Source: Benincasa hispida
Lineage: Eukaryota; Streptophyta; Magnoliopsida; Cucurbitales; Cucurbitaceae
Reading direction: 5' to 3'
Assembly (NCBI RefSeq): GCF_009727055.1
Contig: NC_052350.1
Location: 39,632,757-39,696,756 of the forward strand
DNA: 64,000 bases
In this document: positions 11,216 through 22,678 of the stretch, in pieces
How the letters are laid out: each line of letters begins with the position of its first letter
Position numbering within the stretch: the first letter of the stretch is position 1
Made by a program: the position numbers and the translations under genes
Notes under the pieces: generated by a model
What the model saw: the letters and a program-made list of their open reading frames with translations, nothing else
The model's database searches: none
Told to the model about the DNA's origin: nothing

Positions 11216-13600
11216 TGTACACTCCAATTTTTTTTATTTATTTATGTAATTCAATAATTTTTATTACTTGAGGGTATTTTTGGAATTTTTTTGGACATTT
11301 AAGTGCAATTGTTGAAATTTAAATCATTTAAGTGAAAATTAATATTGAAAATTAATTCCAGAGTTTAGTGTTGGAAATCAAGGGCAAGAATTATGGTTTT
11401 AAAAATGGAAAAGAAGAGAATGGAAAAAAATAATAATAATAAAGGGGAATAGGAAGGAAATAAAATAAAATATATTTTATTTTATTTCATTCCTTTTCTT
11501 TTTCTTTCCTTTTTCTTTTTCCTCTTTTTCTTTCCCTTTCTTCTCTTCTTCTTCCTCACGTCGCTAAGACTTCTCCCCAGCCATAGCTTCACCACTCGTC
11601 GCTCATCGTCGTTGGAATTGGCTTTAGTCGAGCTGTCGAGTGCCGTCCAGCCCTTTTCCCCCACTTGACGTTACGTTGTCCAGCCGCCGAGTGGATCGTC
11701 CATCCTTGCGAGATCTAGCCGCCGACTAGGACATCCGTTCGTGCTCCATGGCGCCACTTGTTGACCGACCACCAAAGCCGCTGCCCAGATTTGCTCCCAC
11801 CAACTGAAGTCGCGCCGTCGACGCCCAGTCGCTGAGGTCCGCGCCACCTAGACATACGCACTCCCAGCAAGCCGTGCCCTCCCCTCGCCGTTAGCTCAAC
11901 CTTGTCATCGAACCAGCTTCCACCGCAAATCTCCTTCGTAACTTATCGAATCTTGGTTGGAGTAAAATTTTTGCATAAGTTTTTTGGTGTTTTTGTTGTT
12001 CTTGGTTGTTTTCTGGATCACTTGATTATGTCTTGGGATTATAATAGTGTTCCTTCTTGCATTTAAAGGTTAATTGGGGGGTTTTGGAGGAGAATTTGTG
12101 TGCTGTCCAGCGGGTGTTGAAGTTCCTTCTTCGTGGCGATTTGGTAAGTTCCAAGGCTTGGTAACCTCCATTGTGGTTTGATTTGGGGATTGTTAGATTA
12201 AATTTTATATGTTTTGGTTTTGGGTTAAAATAGTTAATATCTCTTGGGTTTGGACTTTAGATTCAAGACATGAGAGGTTTAGGAGTGTTGCTCATCAAAG
12301 TAAAGGCTAATTATCTTTTAAAGTTTGGTAAGTTTGGAGTAAGTTGTTGGGTGGTTATTTTGAGTTAAGATTAATGGTGGAGAATTAAGTTATTAATTTT
12401 GAACTTTGTGTATGTTTAGGTAGCCAACAGAAGTGGATTTTGGAATTAAGTTTAGACCAAGCTATAGTTTAGGTAAAGTAAAATTGGAGGTCTTTGAACA
12501 ATTTGGTTAATTGGAGTTAGATCCAAAATATTGATTTAAAAGTTGGATTTATCTTAGGTGTTCTTGTCTTGAAAAGGATAAGCTTGCTTGGGTTTCTTTG
12601 GATTTAACTTTGAAGTAAGTAATCTTACTACTGGAACTACCCACGAGCTAGACACTAGATGTATGCTAGCACGATAAATGAATGTTATGGCAGTATGACA
12701 ACATGATAGACTGATAGTATAGTATGACCAATGTATGCTCTGGTAGGAGATCTGAAAGATTTATTTGTGTACATAGACACTTGAATGCTAGCATGAGATT
12801 GTATTTGATTCCATATGGTTGTATTGGATCTGATGATATTGAGGTATATGTGTATGTTATAGAGCCATGATGTTGAGGTATATGTATGTCATAGATTCAT
12901 ATAGTGATAATTATGATGTTGAGACTGTGTAAGTGTCCTTACCGATTAGTTAGATGCCCATTAGACTTTGTGTTTCCTTCGGGATTCACCAGTTTATGTT
13001 TCCTTCGGGATTCACCAGTTTTGTGTCTCCTTCGGGATTCACCAAAGGTAGTGGGCATACTTAACTACAGTAGGATAGAACTTAGTTTTCTTTTTGTTTC
13101 ATGTGTATATGTGTCCCATGAGGACTAAAGCAGTTTATATGTTTCACCAGAGGTAGGTATCTAGAGGACATAGATGCCTAGCCTGACCCCAGTAGTGGGG
13201 TTAGTTATTGAATATTTTATACTCATTCATTCTCATATTTTTGTTTCAGGTAAGGGTAGAGATGCACCGGCGATGGACAAACAGAATTTGTGATCGAGCC
13301 ACTGGGACTAGTTTTTACGCTTCCACTCATGAGATTTAGAGTTCTTTTCATGTTTCTCTTAACTTTTAGTTTTGATGTTTAAAACTTACTTTTAAGAATC
13401 GTCTTTCAGACTTATTTATTATCCTTTATGATTTATGGGTACCCTACTATTGTTTTAATATTTGAATTTAATGAAAGTTTTTTGAACATACCTTATTTAA
13501 TTAGCATTTATTTCACCATAATCGAGTGTCGTTTTGAGTTCCATGCATGCATGTATTTAGTAACGACTTAACTTAAGTCCTAGGGGGTCGGGTTGTTACA
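11216..13600 (+). mobile_element. Gypsy-type solo LTR G
   Basis: A 2,385-bp unit opening TGTACACTCC and closing GGGGGTCGGGTTGTTACA. It is flanked by GAAGA (11,211-11,215) and AAAGA (13,601-13,605), a 5-bp duplication with one change. The ending GTCGGG-TGTTACA is typical of long plant gypsy (Tekay/Del-like) LTRs. A purine/pyrimidine-rich zone (11,400-11,560) leads into a GC-rich leader-like part (11,560-11,950), then T-rich intron-like DNA. Small open frames (11,482-11,664 on minus, 12,904-13,128) are low-complexity or repeat-derived. No internal domain remains. Confidence 0.7.
12962..13050 (+). repeat. Short tandem repeat inside LTR G, three ~28-bp units
   Basis: CCTTCGGGATTCACCA occurs three times in about 80 bp, each preceded by TTTGTGT/TTATGT. 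It creates the repeated peptide of the overlapping short open frame, which is not a gene. Confidence 0.85.
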
Positions 13601-13752
13601 AAAGATAACCTTGGATGTTAGTTTATTAGTTTGTGGGTTATTGCTACTAAGTGTCAAATAAAATATCTCATATTTTATTAAATAAATAAAATGTTTGTAC
13701 ATTAAAATTACAAACTACAGGACCCATGAGATTTAAGGTGTCAACCACAACA

Positions 13753-14740
13753 AAAACGACCTTGGCCGAGTATCATCTTAAGGGAAATAGATTAATTACA
13801 CTTTTAGCTATTCAAAGATCATTTCAATTTTATTTTAGGGGACCGACTTCGATGGGAAACAAATTAAACTAATCTAAGAAAGCAATAAAAATGATCGAAT
13901 ATAATGATGATCAAACTAGAGATGTCTTAGGGAATAAATTACATCAAAGACATTATTAAACACACTTTCTTGAACTATTAAAGTAATTAACACAACACAT
14001 AGATCTAGACGTTTTTAATCTAGATCGAATCCTTTGATAGCAATCTTTTCTCATGCAAACATAATTGATAACTAATTTCTTGAGACCAAATTAAGAAGCA
14101 TGACATTAAGATTCTTCATGAACAATCTCTACCATTATCTGACTACTTCCTGTGTGTTCAAACGATAGTTTAACACACATGATCTAATTTGAAGCCTACT
14201 CACCAAAGCAAGATCTAAATCATAGAATCATTCAAATGTTGATCAAACATTTAAAAGTATTAAGAACGATCATGCTAGAAAGTGTAAATGCAAACTATGA
14301 TTTAAGAAGCAAAGTGTTCAACAATTTAACCTAAGAAGTCATTTACCCCTAGAACTATGGTAAATTTAGCCTAACATGGCTTCCATAGACAGAACCATAT
14401 CAAAAATACCAAAATACATAAATAAATCCAAAAAAAAGGGAAAGAAGAGTTATCCAACTTTTGATTGCATTCCAGTGATGAAGGACACTCCATACTCTAC
14501 TTTAAACCCTCTCTCTAGGCCTCAAAAACTCCAAAATTCGATGTGGAGGCAACCAAAAACCCTAGGTTAAATAGGCAAGATTTTCCAAGCATAGGGTTAC
14601 ATCATATGGTTTATTTTGACATTGAATTGATATTTTGAACATAACCTTACAATCACTAATAAACATATCAAATCGAACAATATTATCTTAAAAACTATCC
14701 TAAATCAAGAGTAATAAATGCACATTATAGGTGTGTTTCA
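13753..14740 (-). repeat. 3' LTR of element I (left in window)
   Basis: 988 bp, aligned with the right-hand LTR from AAACG(A/T)CCTTGGCCGAGTATC onward and ending GTGTGTTTCA. It lacks the first ~45 bp, replaced by copy E, and about 300 bp present at 23,610-23,890 of the other LTR. Identity in shared parts is about 85-90% by eye. The 14,376-14,570 open frame lies within the LTR and is not a gene. Confidence 0.8.
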
Positions 14741-14757
14741 TGGCCCCAAACTTAAAA
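14741..14757 (-). other. Polypurine tract of element I
   Basis: On the minus strand, TTTAAGTTTGGGGCCA immediately precedes the 3' LTR start TGAAAC. AAGTTTGGGG next to the LTR is the usual purine tract of Athila/Tat-type elements, where it primes plus-strand DNA. Confidence 0.75.
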
Positions 14758-16269
14758 TTTTTCTAGTCTTGAGCCAAAAAAGATTAAGAACATAGAAGAG
14801 ATTCTAAATATACATAAAATACATTCATGCCTCAATAGTGAGAATAACATGTTAGATCCATAAGTATAAACATTCAAGCACATCTATCATTACAACATTT
14901 TAAGGCCAAATCTTTTCATCCCTATATGTGTGTGTGCAAGTCACATTCAATTCAAAACTCAAAAACTGACTTTAGATTTAATTGAGCTTCTCTAGTTTTT
15001 GCCCCACTCTAGCATCATGCACCAATCATTAAGCATGAAAACATTCAAGAAAGTAATATATCGATTAGAGTGACTCAAATAACTCACTAAAAGGACCCCT
15101 AAAGTTGCATTCTTTTACCTGGGTCACTAGCTTTCACACATTTACTACAGGGACTCATACCTAGTGAATTCTCAGGTGTCCTGACTGTTCCAAACAAATG
15201 TAGCTCTTTTTACCTCTATCCATGCATACACATTACATGTTTATATTTTTCTCAACTCTTTCTTTTAATGATATTCTGTTATTCCACTATTTCATTTGTG
15301 CACAATTATTTTTCAACAGGAAAATACAATCTTTTCTTTTCCTATAGTAACACATTACAAACTATCATGCAAGACAACTCTGACTGGTAGAGCCTTTCGA
15401 GGTGACAACCAAATTAACTCGAATTAACTCATTATTGAGTTAAAGGTTCAAAATTAAAGGGATTAAGTGTGCAAAATATGGGAGATTCAAAGAGGTACTT
15501 AAACAAATCATAACTCAAGAATATGCTATCCTATTTCCATAGCAGATAAACATGTATATTCAAAGTACATCATAGACAATCACCGTCAAAAGCATGCATA
15601 TAAACTTTATCAACATCATATCTACTCAAAAATCGGAAAAAAAATTACTCCAAATTTTCAACTCATTAAAATTAACATGTATAACATCGATAATTTCCTA
15701 ATTAACATGTATAGCAGGATAAAAATAACTCGAACACAAAAGTATGCAGTATGCCTCCCAAACTTAGAATGATGTATTGTCCCTAATGCATGAAAAAGAA
15801 TATAACAGTCACTCAAAGTAATTGATACAATCTTGGGAGTGTGCGAAACTCCACCAAAATAGGTTGGCGGCAAACATACTTTGTGTTGCTAATAGGCTCC
15901 TATAAGAGAGACTATAAAAAAAAAAAAAATAGGACTATCATGGAAGCCAACTAAAAAAATAAAAGAAAGGAAATGACTGAAATGACAATAAGCAACTTAA
16001 AAGTTTGGGATGCCTCCCAAGAAGCACTAAGTTTTATGTCTTATGTTAGATGACAAGGGAGATTTTTATCAAGGCACATAAAAAATTCTTCTATTTTTCA
16101 GGGCCCTTCTTGCTTAAATCAATGTAACCTACTAAGTTAAGTAGGCTTTCCTTCTTCTCATAAACACTCGAAAGCAGAATTTTTTTTGTCATTTTTCATA
16201 TGTTGAAAATAAAAAGAAGAAGACTCAAAATTAGAAAAATAAAAAAAAATATTGACAAGGCTCATGATA
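14758..16269 (-). other. 3' non-coding region of element I
   Basis: About 1.5 kb without a domain. Words such as CAAGACTAG near the purine tract and GGGATGCCTCCCAAGAAGC (about 16,008-16,026 plus strand) recall the long 3' untranslated regions of Tat/Athila elements. A poly(A) run lies at about 15,918-15,930. Small open frames (15,658-15,873) have no similarity to anything I know. Confidence 0.55.
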
Positions 16270-18202
16270 TGTAAGGAAAGAATCAACTATTAACGCACAG
16301 TGGAGAAAAACAGAATCAATAAGCGCTCTAGTTATACTTAACTTGAGTTTAAAACATGCTTCAAAGTAACTTTTATAGAAGAGGGTTTGCTGAACACAAT
16401 ACCTTTGAAAAATCCTCTTCAAGTGCAGTTGAGTTCCACGTGAAAGAGCTTCGATCTTCAAGTAGATCACCATGAAGATCTTCTCTACTATTCTCTTGCA
16501 AGTGTGGTGGGTTCACTAAATTGAGCTCGATGTATATAAGATATGAAGAAGGTTTGGAGGATAGGTTGTTTTTACAGAGTTCTTGAAGGAAGTCTTGTAA
16601 TCATGAATCAATTATTCAGCTCAGCACTTCAATTTATACAGCTTTCACCATGCAAATTCATAGCTTGTATGAAGGCCAACTCCTACTTCATGGAGAAAAT
16701 GGAATTGAGTGAATAAGGTGGCTTATATCATAGTGGAGATTTCCAACTTTTGGAAATCTCCACTTTGAATTTTGATTTTTAAAATGATTTTTCAAAATTG
16801 ATTTCCAAAATCATTTTCTAAATTAAACTTATTTAATTTGATTAATTAGGTTTATAAAAATTAATTCAATTAATTAATTTTTAAATAAAACTAATTAATT
16901 AAACCGTTTAATTAATTTTTTTTAATTTAATATCTAATATTAAATTAATAAAAAAATAATTCCATCGTAATGAAATTAATATTATACAATTAATATTTAA
17001 ATCATATTTTGAACATTAATCGTTTCTCCAATTTTGTTTATTTTCGATAAAATTAAACATTTTAATTGTATCGAATACAATAAATAGAAACCCTAATTGA
17101 ATTTGAACATTTCAAATTCTAAACCCTAATTTTAAATCTTATCAAGATTACTCAATTTACTTATCCAAATTACGAGCTAGTAGAGGAACCTTATGGACCT
17201 ACAGATCATGAGCTCCAACAACTTATAATTAATTGGTTAAACTCTTTAAACCGAATTAATCACTATTCGTTAACTACCAAGCAATTCCACTATAGCTCGA
17301 TAGTTGCACTCTTCTCACTGTAGATATATTTCTATCCATTTTAACCATAATCAGTAAGTCAATCTTTCATAGGTCGTTCATATTTACAGTTGGGTCAAAG
17401 ATTACCGTTTTACCCCTATAAATACATCTTGCTCCTTAAGCTCCCACTAATCCTCCATTGAACAATTGATTTATAGTCCAACTTATAAATCATAACCCTC
17501 TCTTCCATGAGAGGGTGGGGCCTCGTTGTTCAAGACAAGGCATCAACACTTAAGAGAACAACCTATCTGCTAACCTTAAATCGGGTAGGAGTGAATTCCA
17601 TATTGCAAAGTTATATCCCCAGTTATCTATCTGATCTTATCCCCAAAATGGAAGGCTTATTGGGCAGTGCTGTTGGACTACTCTCACCTATGAAAATCAA
17701 AGGATAATCCTGAATAAAAAGGAGTTTATAGTTAGCTCATGATTAAGATCGAGTTACCCTAGGTCATTGAGTTTGAGATAGTCAGTTTTAACAGTAAACG
17801 GTTGTTATAAAGAAAAGTGACTATTTTGAGGTCCGATCTTATGCAAACTCATTGCACAGGATGCCTCCACTCACATATCTCTACATGAACGATTTTTGGA
17901 TTACATCATTTGTATCAATATACAAAATGGGCCGCATCCAATAGTGTCACCAAGATGAAGTACCCAATCTCATTCGTATACTTATAGACCATCTTGGCTA
18001 CATACTAAAACTTGATCCATTTTTATGTCAACACATAAAGTTAAAATATTCATGTTATATCCATGGATTCGTTTATTGGATTTTTATAGAAGGATGCAAT
18101 ATCAATAATAGTTTATTGAATAAACAACTCAACAACATTTTTATTGATAAATAGAATATGTTAACAACATTTACGAACTGGGAGTTTAGGCCATTCCGAA
18201 CA
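16270..18202 (-). mobile_element. Solo LTR, TGTTGGG family, copy J
   Basis: About 1,933 bp on the minus strand, from TGTTCGGAATGGCCTAAAC at 18,202 to ...GATTCTTTCCTTACA near 16,270. It follows the family order throughout, including the AT-rich centre (16,790-17,110). The right flank is TTTCT; I could not find the same 5-mer at the left, so that end may be altered. It interrupts the 3' end of the element I ORF. Confidence 0.75.
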
Positions 18203-19185
18203 TTTCTAGGGATAAAGAATTTGGCTTTTCAACCTCAAACGTTATATTTTGAATGTCTTCCTCAATATTAAGCATAAATTCTTCCTCAATCTCACAAACC
18301 AACTCTTTGGTTGACTCTACTTGACAAGATTCATAAGGAAGAGAATGATCAATGATGGGAAGACTCTCTAGAAATGGCACACTAGGCATTTCAACCTCAA
18401 CCTTAATCTCTTTGGCCTCCTTATAAAAATTAGGCATAATTTCCCTCTCGATCTCATGAGCCTCATCTTGATTTGACTCAAACTTTTCCAACTCATCCTG
18501 TCACACCCCGCCCCAAATTACCTTCTTAACCTGCAAAAAGATGTGACGACAGCAGTTACCAACCCTTTTGCTAGCATTTACTGCCTAACTAACCTGTTCA
18601 ATCTGTCTTAAACCCTGGTATACATACATTTTAATCAGTATACTACACAGATTAACTCAAAACTTAACACATTTACATTATAGGGTTTCATAACACTGTT
18701 CATACATACACTTATGTACATTACAACTTAGTAAGCCCAACATACAACACTAGTCTCTGTATGACAGACACATGTGTACTAAAAATTACAGAGTCCTCAA
18801 TCAAGCTTCTTTCAACCTGCGTCTTTGAGTGCTAGAGCAACAACAGAGATGTCTTCTGGGAAATGACCGCTAACTGGGAGGGGGGAAACATTTTTAAAAC
18901 ATGAGCTAGAAGCCCAGTGAGTGACTAAAATTTAAAACATAAGCATTGTACATAAAACTGATAATAAGAACTGAAAACATAAACAACATTCACATAAACA
19001 TTATACAGCCGATAATATCTGTACATCGCTAGACTATTCCTCAGTTAAGAGTGGTCCTCTTGCTTAACTCCCAATACTTGGCCTTTTTTCTAAGAGTGAA
19101 CCCTCTTGTTTGCTCTCTATGTTACTTAATGCATTACTACTTAACTGAGAGAAGGAACCCCTTTGTCCAACTTTCCATACTACTC

Positions 19186-19385
19186 TAGGTTGAGGTGTGT
19201 CACCTTTGTCCACTACCTTCCACCTAGCTTTCCTATAACTAACACAGGTTAAGGTGTGTCACCTTTGTCTATCACCTTAACCCGTATTAACCTAGGTTAA
19301 GGTATGTTTCCTTTGTCCATCACCATACCTCGTAGTTCCCTAGGATAAGGTGTGTCACTTTTGTCCATCACCTTTCTCCTAGTCT
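19186..19385 (-). repeat. Tandem array 1 in LTR H, four units of ~45-60 bp
   Basis: AAGGTGTGTCACCTTTGTC-type units start at about 19,186, 19,246, 19,300 and 19,340, each preceded by CTAGGTT or a variant. The units are degenerate (GGTATGTTTCCTTTGTCC in the third). Confidence 0.85.
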
Positions 19386-19424
19386 TAGCTATCCTATGTG
19401 CATGTAGATTGGATCCCATCATTA

Positions 19425-19625
19425 TAACTCATATCTAAGACTTAGCTCCAGTACCTTCACATTTAGTCCTTCAATACTGAGCTATTCATAATGATCTCAT
19501 ATTTAGGATTGGGCTTCAGTACCTTCACATTTAGTCCTTAGTACTGAACTATTCATATCTAAGACTGAGCTCCAGTACCTTCATATTTAGTCCGTTAGTA
19601 CTGAACTATTCATATATTCTGAGGC
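19425..19625 (-). repeat. Tandem array 2 in LTR H, three units of ~60-70 bp
   Basis: Units share CAGTACCTTCACATTTAGTC followed by TACTGA(A/G)CTATTCAT and begin near 19,436, 19,505 and 19,560. Confidence 0.85.
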
Positions 19626-20099
19626 ACATTCTTATCTCTATATGACTTTGTTGTCCTAAGGTATTTAGCACTAACGCATAATTATGATCATTGAAGTATA
19701 TAACATAACATACTTAAAAGAATTTTAAGTCAACACATAAACATAACATTAAAGATAGATGCGTTACTTTGGAAACTATTTGGAATAGTTGTTATAAATA
19801 GCTTTCAGTAAACATGAATTGCTAAATCATTTACAAAGCATTTGAAAATCATTTAAAGAATTTAAAGTCACTCACTGTCTTTGGCAATCCTTCTAAAGTA
19901 CTCTTCATTTAATGTCAAACCTATGGACATGACAACACATTCAATCTATTAGCATTGGCCTCCCTTTTGGGACTAACATTTCATAACTAGCTTACTTTGT
20001 CTTAGTGTGCAGCCTTACCTTCCAATGTCAAGCTCACTATACGTTGAACACTTAGAATTCTCTTCTAGGTGTTGAGCTTGCTATACGGCAGTCACACAC

Positions 20100-21800
20100 A
20101 CTATCAATGCATACCATGCGCCAATCGCATGGCTTAGGCGTTCCCTTCCACCACACACCAACACGTGGCCTGCCTCTTCTGCGTCCAAGCTTTCAGCTCA
20201 CGCCTATACAGCCCATCGCCTAGCTGCCTGTTCTTATGCCAATCATTTAGATTATGCGCCCAACTTGTGGCACATCAACGCATGCCCCATGTGTTCGTCC
20301 AGTCGCATGCCAACACGCTCCAGCGCCCTCTTGCGCCTAACACCTCGTTCGCCTACCTACAGCCCGCTCACTCTGCCACACAGTCCAATGCCTACACGAC
20401 ATTCTCTTGTGCTTACAGCTTCAGCATGCATTGGATGGTCCAATGCATCTCAGCGTGTCCTTATGCCTAGGCCAACGTATCCCTTAGGCAACATATCCCT
20501 TACACACAACTTAGCTCTCAGCACGTGTGTTCAACATCACCGTCTGGCCCTTCAAGCTACTTGCTTGTTCGACCCAAGCAGTTGCCTGTTGTTCAAGATT
20601 TGCATATTCAACTTATAATTTGCATAACTAATTTTTCAGGCCTCTTCTGAAGAAATTTCTTTCTATAAACTTGCTCTCTAATATCTTAGCAAGCTTACCT
20701 TAAAAACTCAACTCAGAACTCTCGTGGTTTGGCCAGAAACCTCAAATCATCAAGACTAGCCCGAGCTTACTCAAAAGCTTGACCTTCAGTCGGATTCTTC
20801 AATCTTCACTCCGATTCCTCTGGAATTTTCTTTTGGCAAGGCAACCTCTGCAACTAGACACACTTAGGGTTTGAATGGTTTTGGAATCACTCCATTTGCA
20901 CGAGTGAATTGCTCAAACCTCTCTTTGAATTCAAGCTTCTCTTTTATACTAATACCTACATGTTATCCTTTAATTGTCAAGCTGCCACTTCATCCTTAAA
21001 GAGATAACAACCATCTTAAACATGACAGTTGGCTTAGATAGTCGGTGGTTTAAGATGACCTTTTCCTCTTTGTCATCAACGTAAGGGTCAACTTCCAAGT
21101 CAACGTTTGTACTCACTTGGCTGCATGCCTTCTTCAGACTGCATTGCCCAACCTTGGCCAATGCATAGCTCATCTTGAGGCTATCACATCCCTTCTATGG
21201 TCGCATTCTCTTAGACCAACGCATGCCCTAACCCACATATAGTTGTCTTAACATATCACCAACTAAGTGTTAAGCCTTCCTCAACGCACATCGCATACCT
21301 CATTGCATGCTTCCTCACTTCATCGCATAGCTCCAGCACACATCATGTACTTAGCGCCTTGCACTCATCGCCGCACACTGGTCAGCAAGGACGCCCAGCC
21401 TTGCACTCATCATGCAGCCCCAACACATATCGTATACCCCATCGTTCTGTGCTCATGGTTTTGCACCCAACCTTGCGCTCAGCTTTGTGCTCATTACCGT
21501 ATAGTCCTACGTGCAACCATGCATTTACCTTCGCGCAACACCCATACCATACACCTAATAACCTCCAAAGGACATGGTTGTCATATATCCTGCCCCAAGC
21601 CTCAAGCATCAATGCCTCGCTTAGCACACTTAGCCGTATGCTCTCTAACCTCGAAGGCTCCTTGGATGTCGCACACCTTATCAACGCATAAGTTCTTGGC
21701 ATCGCCTTTAGGTAGCAACCTCGCATTCTTCCTCGGCCAGCCACACATTGCAGCCGCCTGAACCTTAACAAGTCATCACCTAGAATTTCTACATTTCCAA
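20100..21800 (-). other. GC-rich leader-like block of LTR H
   Basis: Markedly richer in GC than anything around it and full of related words (CGCATGCC, CACATCGCAT, GCGCTCA). Open frames on both strands here (20,165-20,470; 20,265-20,618; 21,267-21,761; 21,359-21,691; 21,382-21,834) overlap one another and encode Cys/His/Pro/Ser-rich peptides with no domain. They exist because the block has few stop codons. It probably lies in the transcribed part of the LTR. Confidence 0.55.
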
Positions 21801-22654
21801 CACTTGGCCATTTTAATGGCCTGTCTAACCTCAAAGAGCAAGGCCATCGTTCATTGTTCTTACCTCAATGCTTAACATAAGGCCAACACCCATGGCAACA
21901 CTTAGCCAAATTTTCCTCTTGCTAAGCTATCTAAAACTTACCCGAGACTAGGTTTTCCAACACTTAGAATTTTCTTAATCCAACTTCCTACTTTCTTTAC
22001 TTCCTTTTACAACTTTTCTTTAACATATCCTTAGTCTTTGCTTAGCATGCCTATTACTCACTTATGTAGGAAAAATGGAGTATGGGGTTTACACATCCTC
22101 ACCATCAAAGTAAATAACTCTAGGTCCCCCTTCTTCGGTGACATTGGAAGTATTGTCCTCACTCAAGGCTCTAAAGATATCAACTATTAGACTAAGTTGA
22201 TTAATAATTCGGTTTAGTGCGGCCTCATTCTTTACTACTTGAGCTTCTACCCTAGCTAACCTCTCTCTCTCTTCTTTAATGGAGCTTTCCATCTTATATA
22301 CTAAAAGATACTCTTTTAAGACATCTTTTGGGGAATGTTTCTCCTCTATTAAGGTTGGATTATAACTCTCATACACAAAGGAAGGATAACTCAAAACGTA
22401 AGGGTTAGGATTGAAAGGGGGTGGTGGTGGTGGTGTTGAACCAAAGTTGGGTTGAGTCACCCCATATGACCACTCAAAATTAAAATAACACATGATATGC
22501 AAACACCACAATCAATCAACTAAGGAAAGACTAAAAAAGAACCAAAAAATAAAACAAAAATCCAAAAGAAAATAAAAATAAAATTAAACTAATGTACAGC
22601 CTAAATTAAGATTAGTCAAATATCTTAAATATTAAAAGATAATCAAAAGCCAAT

Positions 22655-22672
22655 TCCATGGCAACGACGCCA
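22655..22672 (-). other. Primer binding site of element I (tRNA-Asp)
   Basis: The plus strand reads TCCATGGCAACGACGCCA, matching 15 of 18 bases of the plant tRNA-Asp 3' end (TCCCCGGCAACGGCGCCA, known from the family). It lies 6 bp inside the 5' LTR boundary at 22,679. This fixes the element's orientation as minus. Confidence 0.85.
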
Positions 22673-22678
22673 AAAACT

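Larger units (their letters stand above)
7975..13752 (-). mobile_element. Solo LTR, TGTTGGG family, copy E (interrupted twice)
   Basis: A minus-strand copy in three pieces: about 7,975-8,382, 10,362-11,215 and 13,601-13,752. Copy F and gypsy solo LTR G fill the gaps. The pieces align in order with the uninterrupted copies; for example, CCTTGGATGTTAGTTTATTA at about 13,609 continues the text broken off at 11,215. The right end (minus-strand start) is a variant, TGTTGTGGTTGACACC. The left end lacks the usual ~300-bp 3' part and is therefore truncated. It abuts the left LTR of element I, whose first ~45 bp are missing, suggesting that E inserted into that LTR and DNA on its left was later lost. 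Confidence 0.65.
18499..22093 (-). mobile_element. Gypsy-type solo LTR H, 3.6 kb
   Basis: Minus-strand LTR of 3,595 bp, from TGTGTAAACCCCATACTCC (22,093) to ...GGGGCGGGGTGTGACA (18,499). CATCC flanks both sides (18,494-18,498; 22,094-22,098), a perfect 5-bp duplication. The ending GGGGCGGGGTGTGACA and antisense AGCCCAGTGAGTGAC-like words are those of long plant gypsy LTRs of the Tekay/Del type. It contains two tandem arrays and a GC-rich block (20,100-21,800). Removing it restores one open frame of element I, which is strong support for the boundaries. Confidence 0.88.
18186..22511 (-). pseudogene. Acidic coiled-coil ORF of element I, split by solo LTR H
   Basis: The reading frame is 22,511-22,094 and then 18,498-18,203. 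The junction is exactly the duplicated CATCC: upstream ends ...FDGED and downstream continues DELEKFESNQ in the same frame, so about 240 codons were open before insertion. It starts ~150 bp past the primer site; the M of MCYFNFEWSYG (about 22,493) is a possible start. Parts: a Pro-rich stretch with six consecutive Pro (about residues 28-33), a charged heptad-like helix (KMESSIKEERERLARVEAQV, about 73-92, then NEAALNRIINQLSLIV), then a very acidic tail rich in Glu/Val. Position and the helix resemble the C-terminal part of Athila/Tat Gag, but no zinc knuckle is visible. After copy J the frame would soon stop. Function unknown; Gag-derived is my best guess. Confidence 0.6.

Noticed and set aside
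11482..11664. Lys/Arg-rich minus-strand frame
   Set aside because: Its basic tail is just the purine-rich strand of a CT-rich leader inside LTR G.
18962..19640. CRISPR-like or satellite array
   Set aside because: Units are degenerate, of unequal length, without unique spacers, and lie inside a plant LTR.
20165..21834. Five overlapping open frames on both strands, up to 164 codons
   Set aside because: They overlap in different frames within a GC-rich part of solo LTR H and have biased Cys/His/Ser/Pro composition without any domain.
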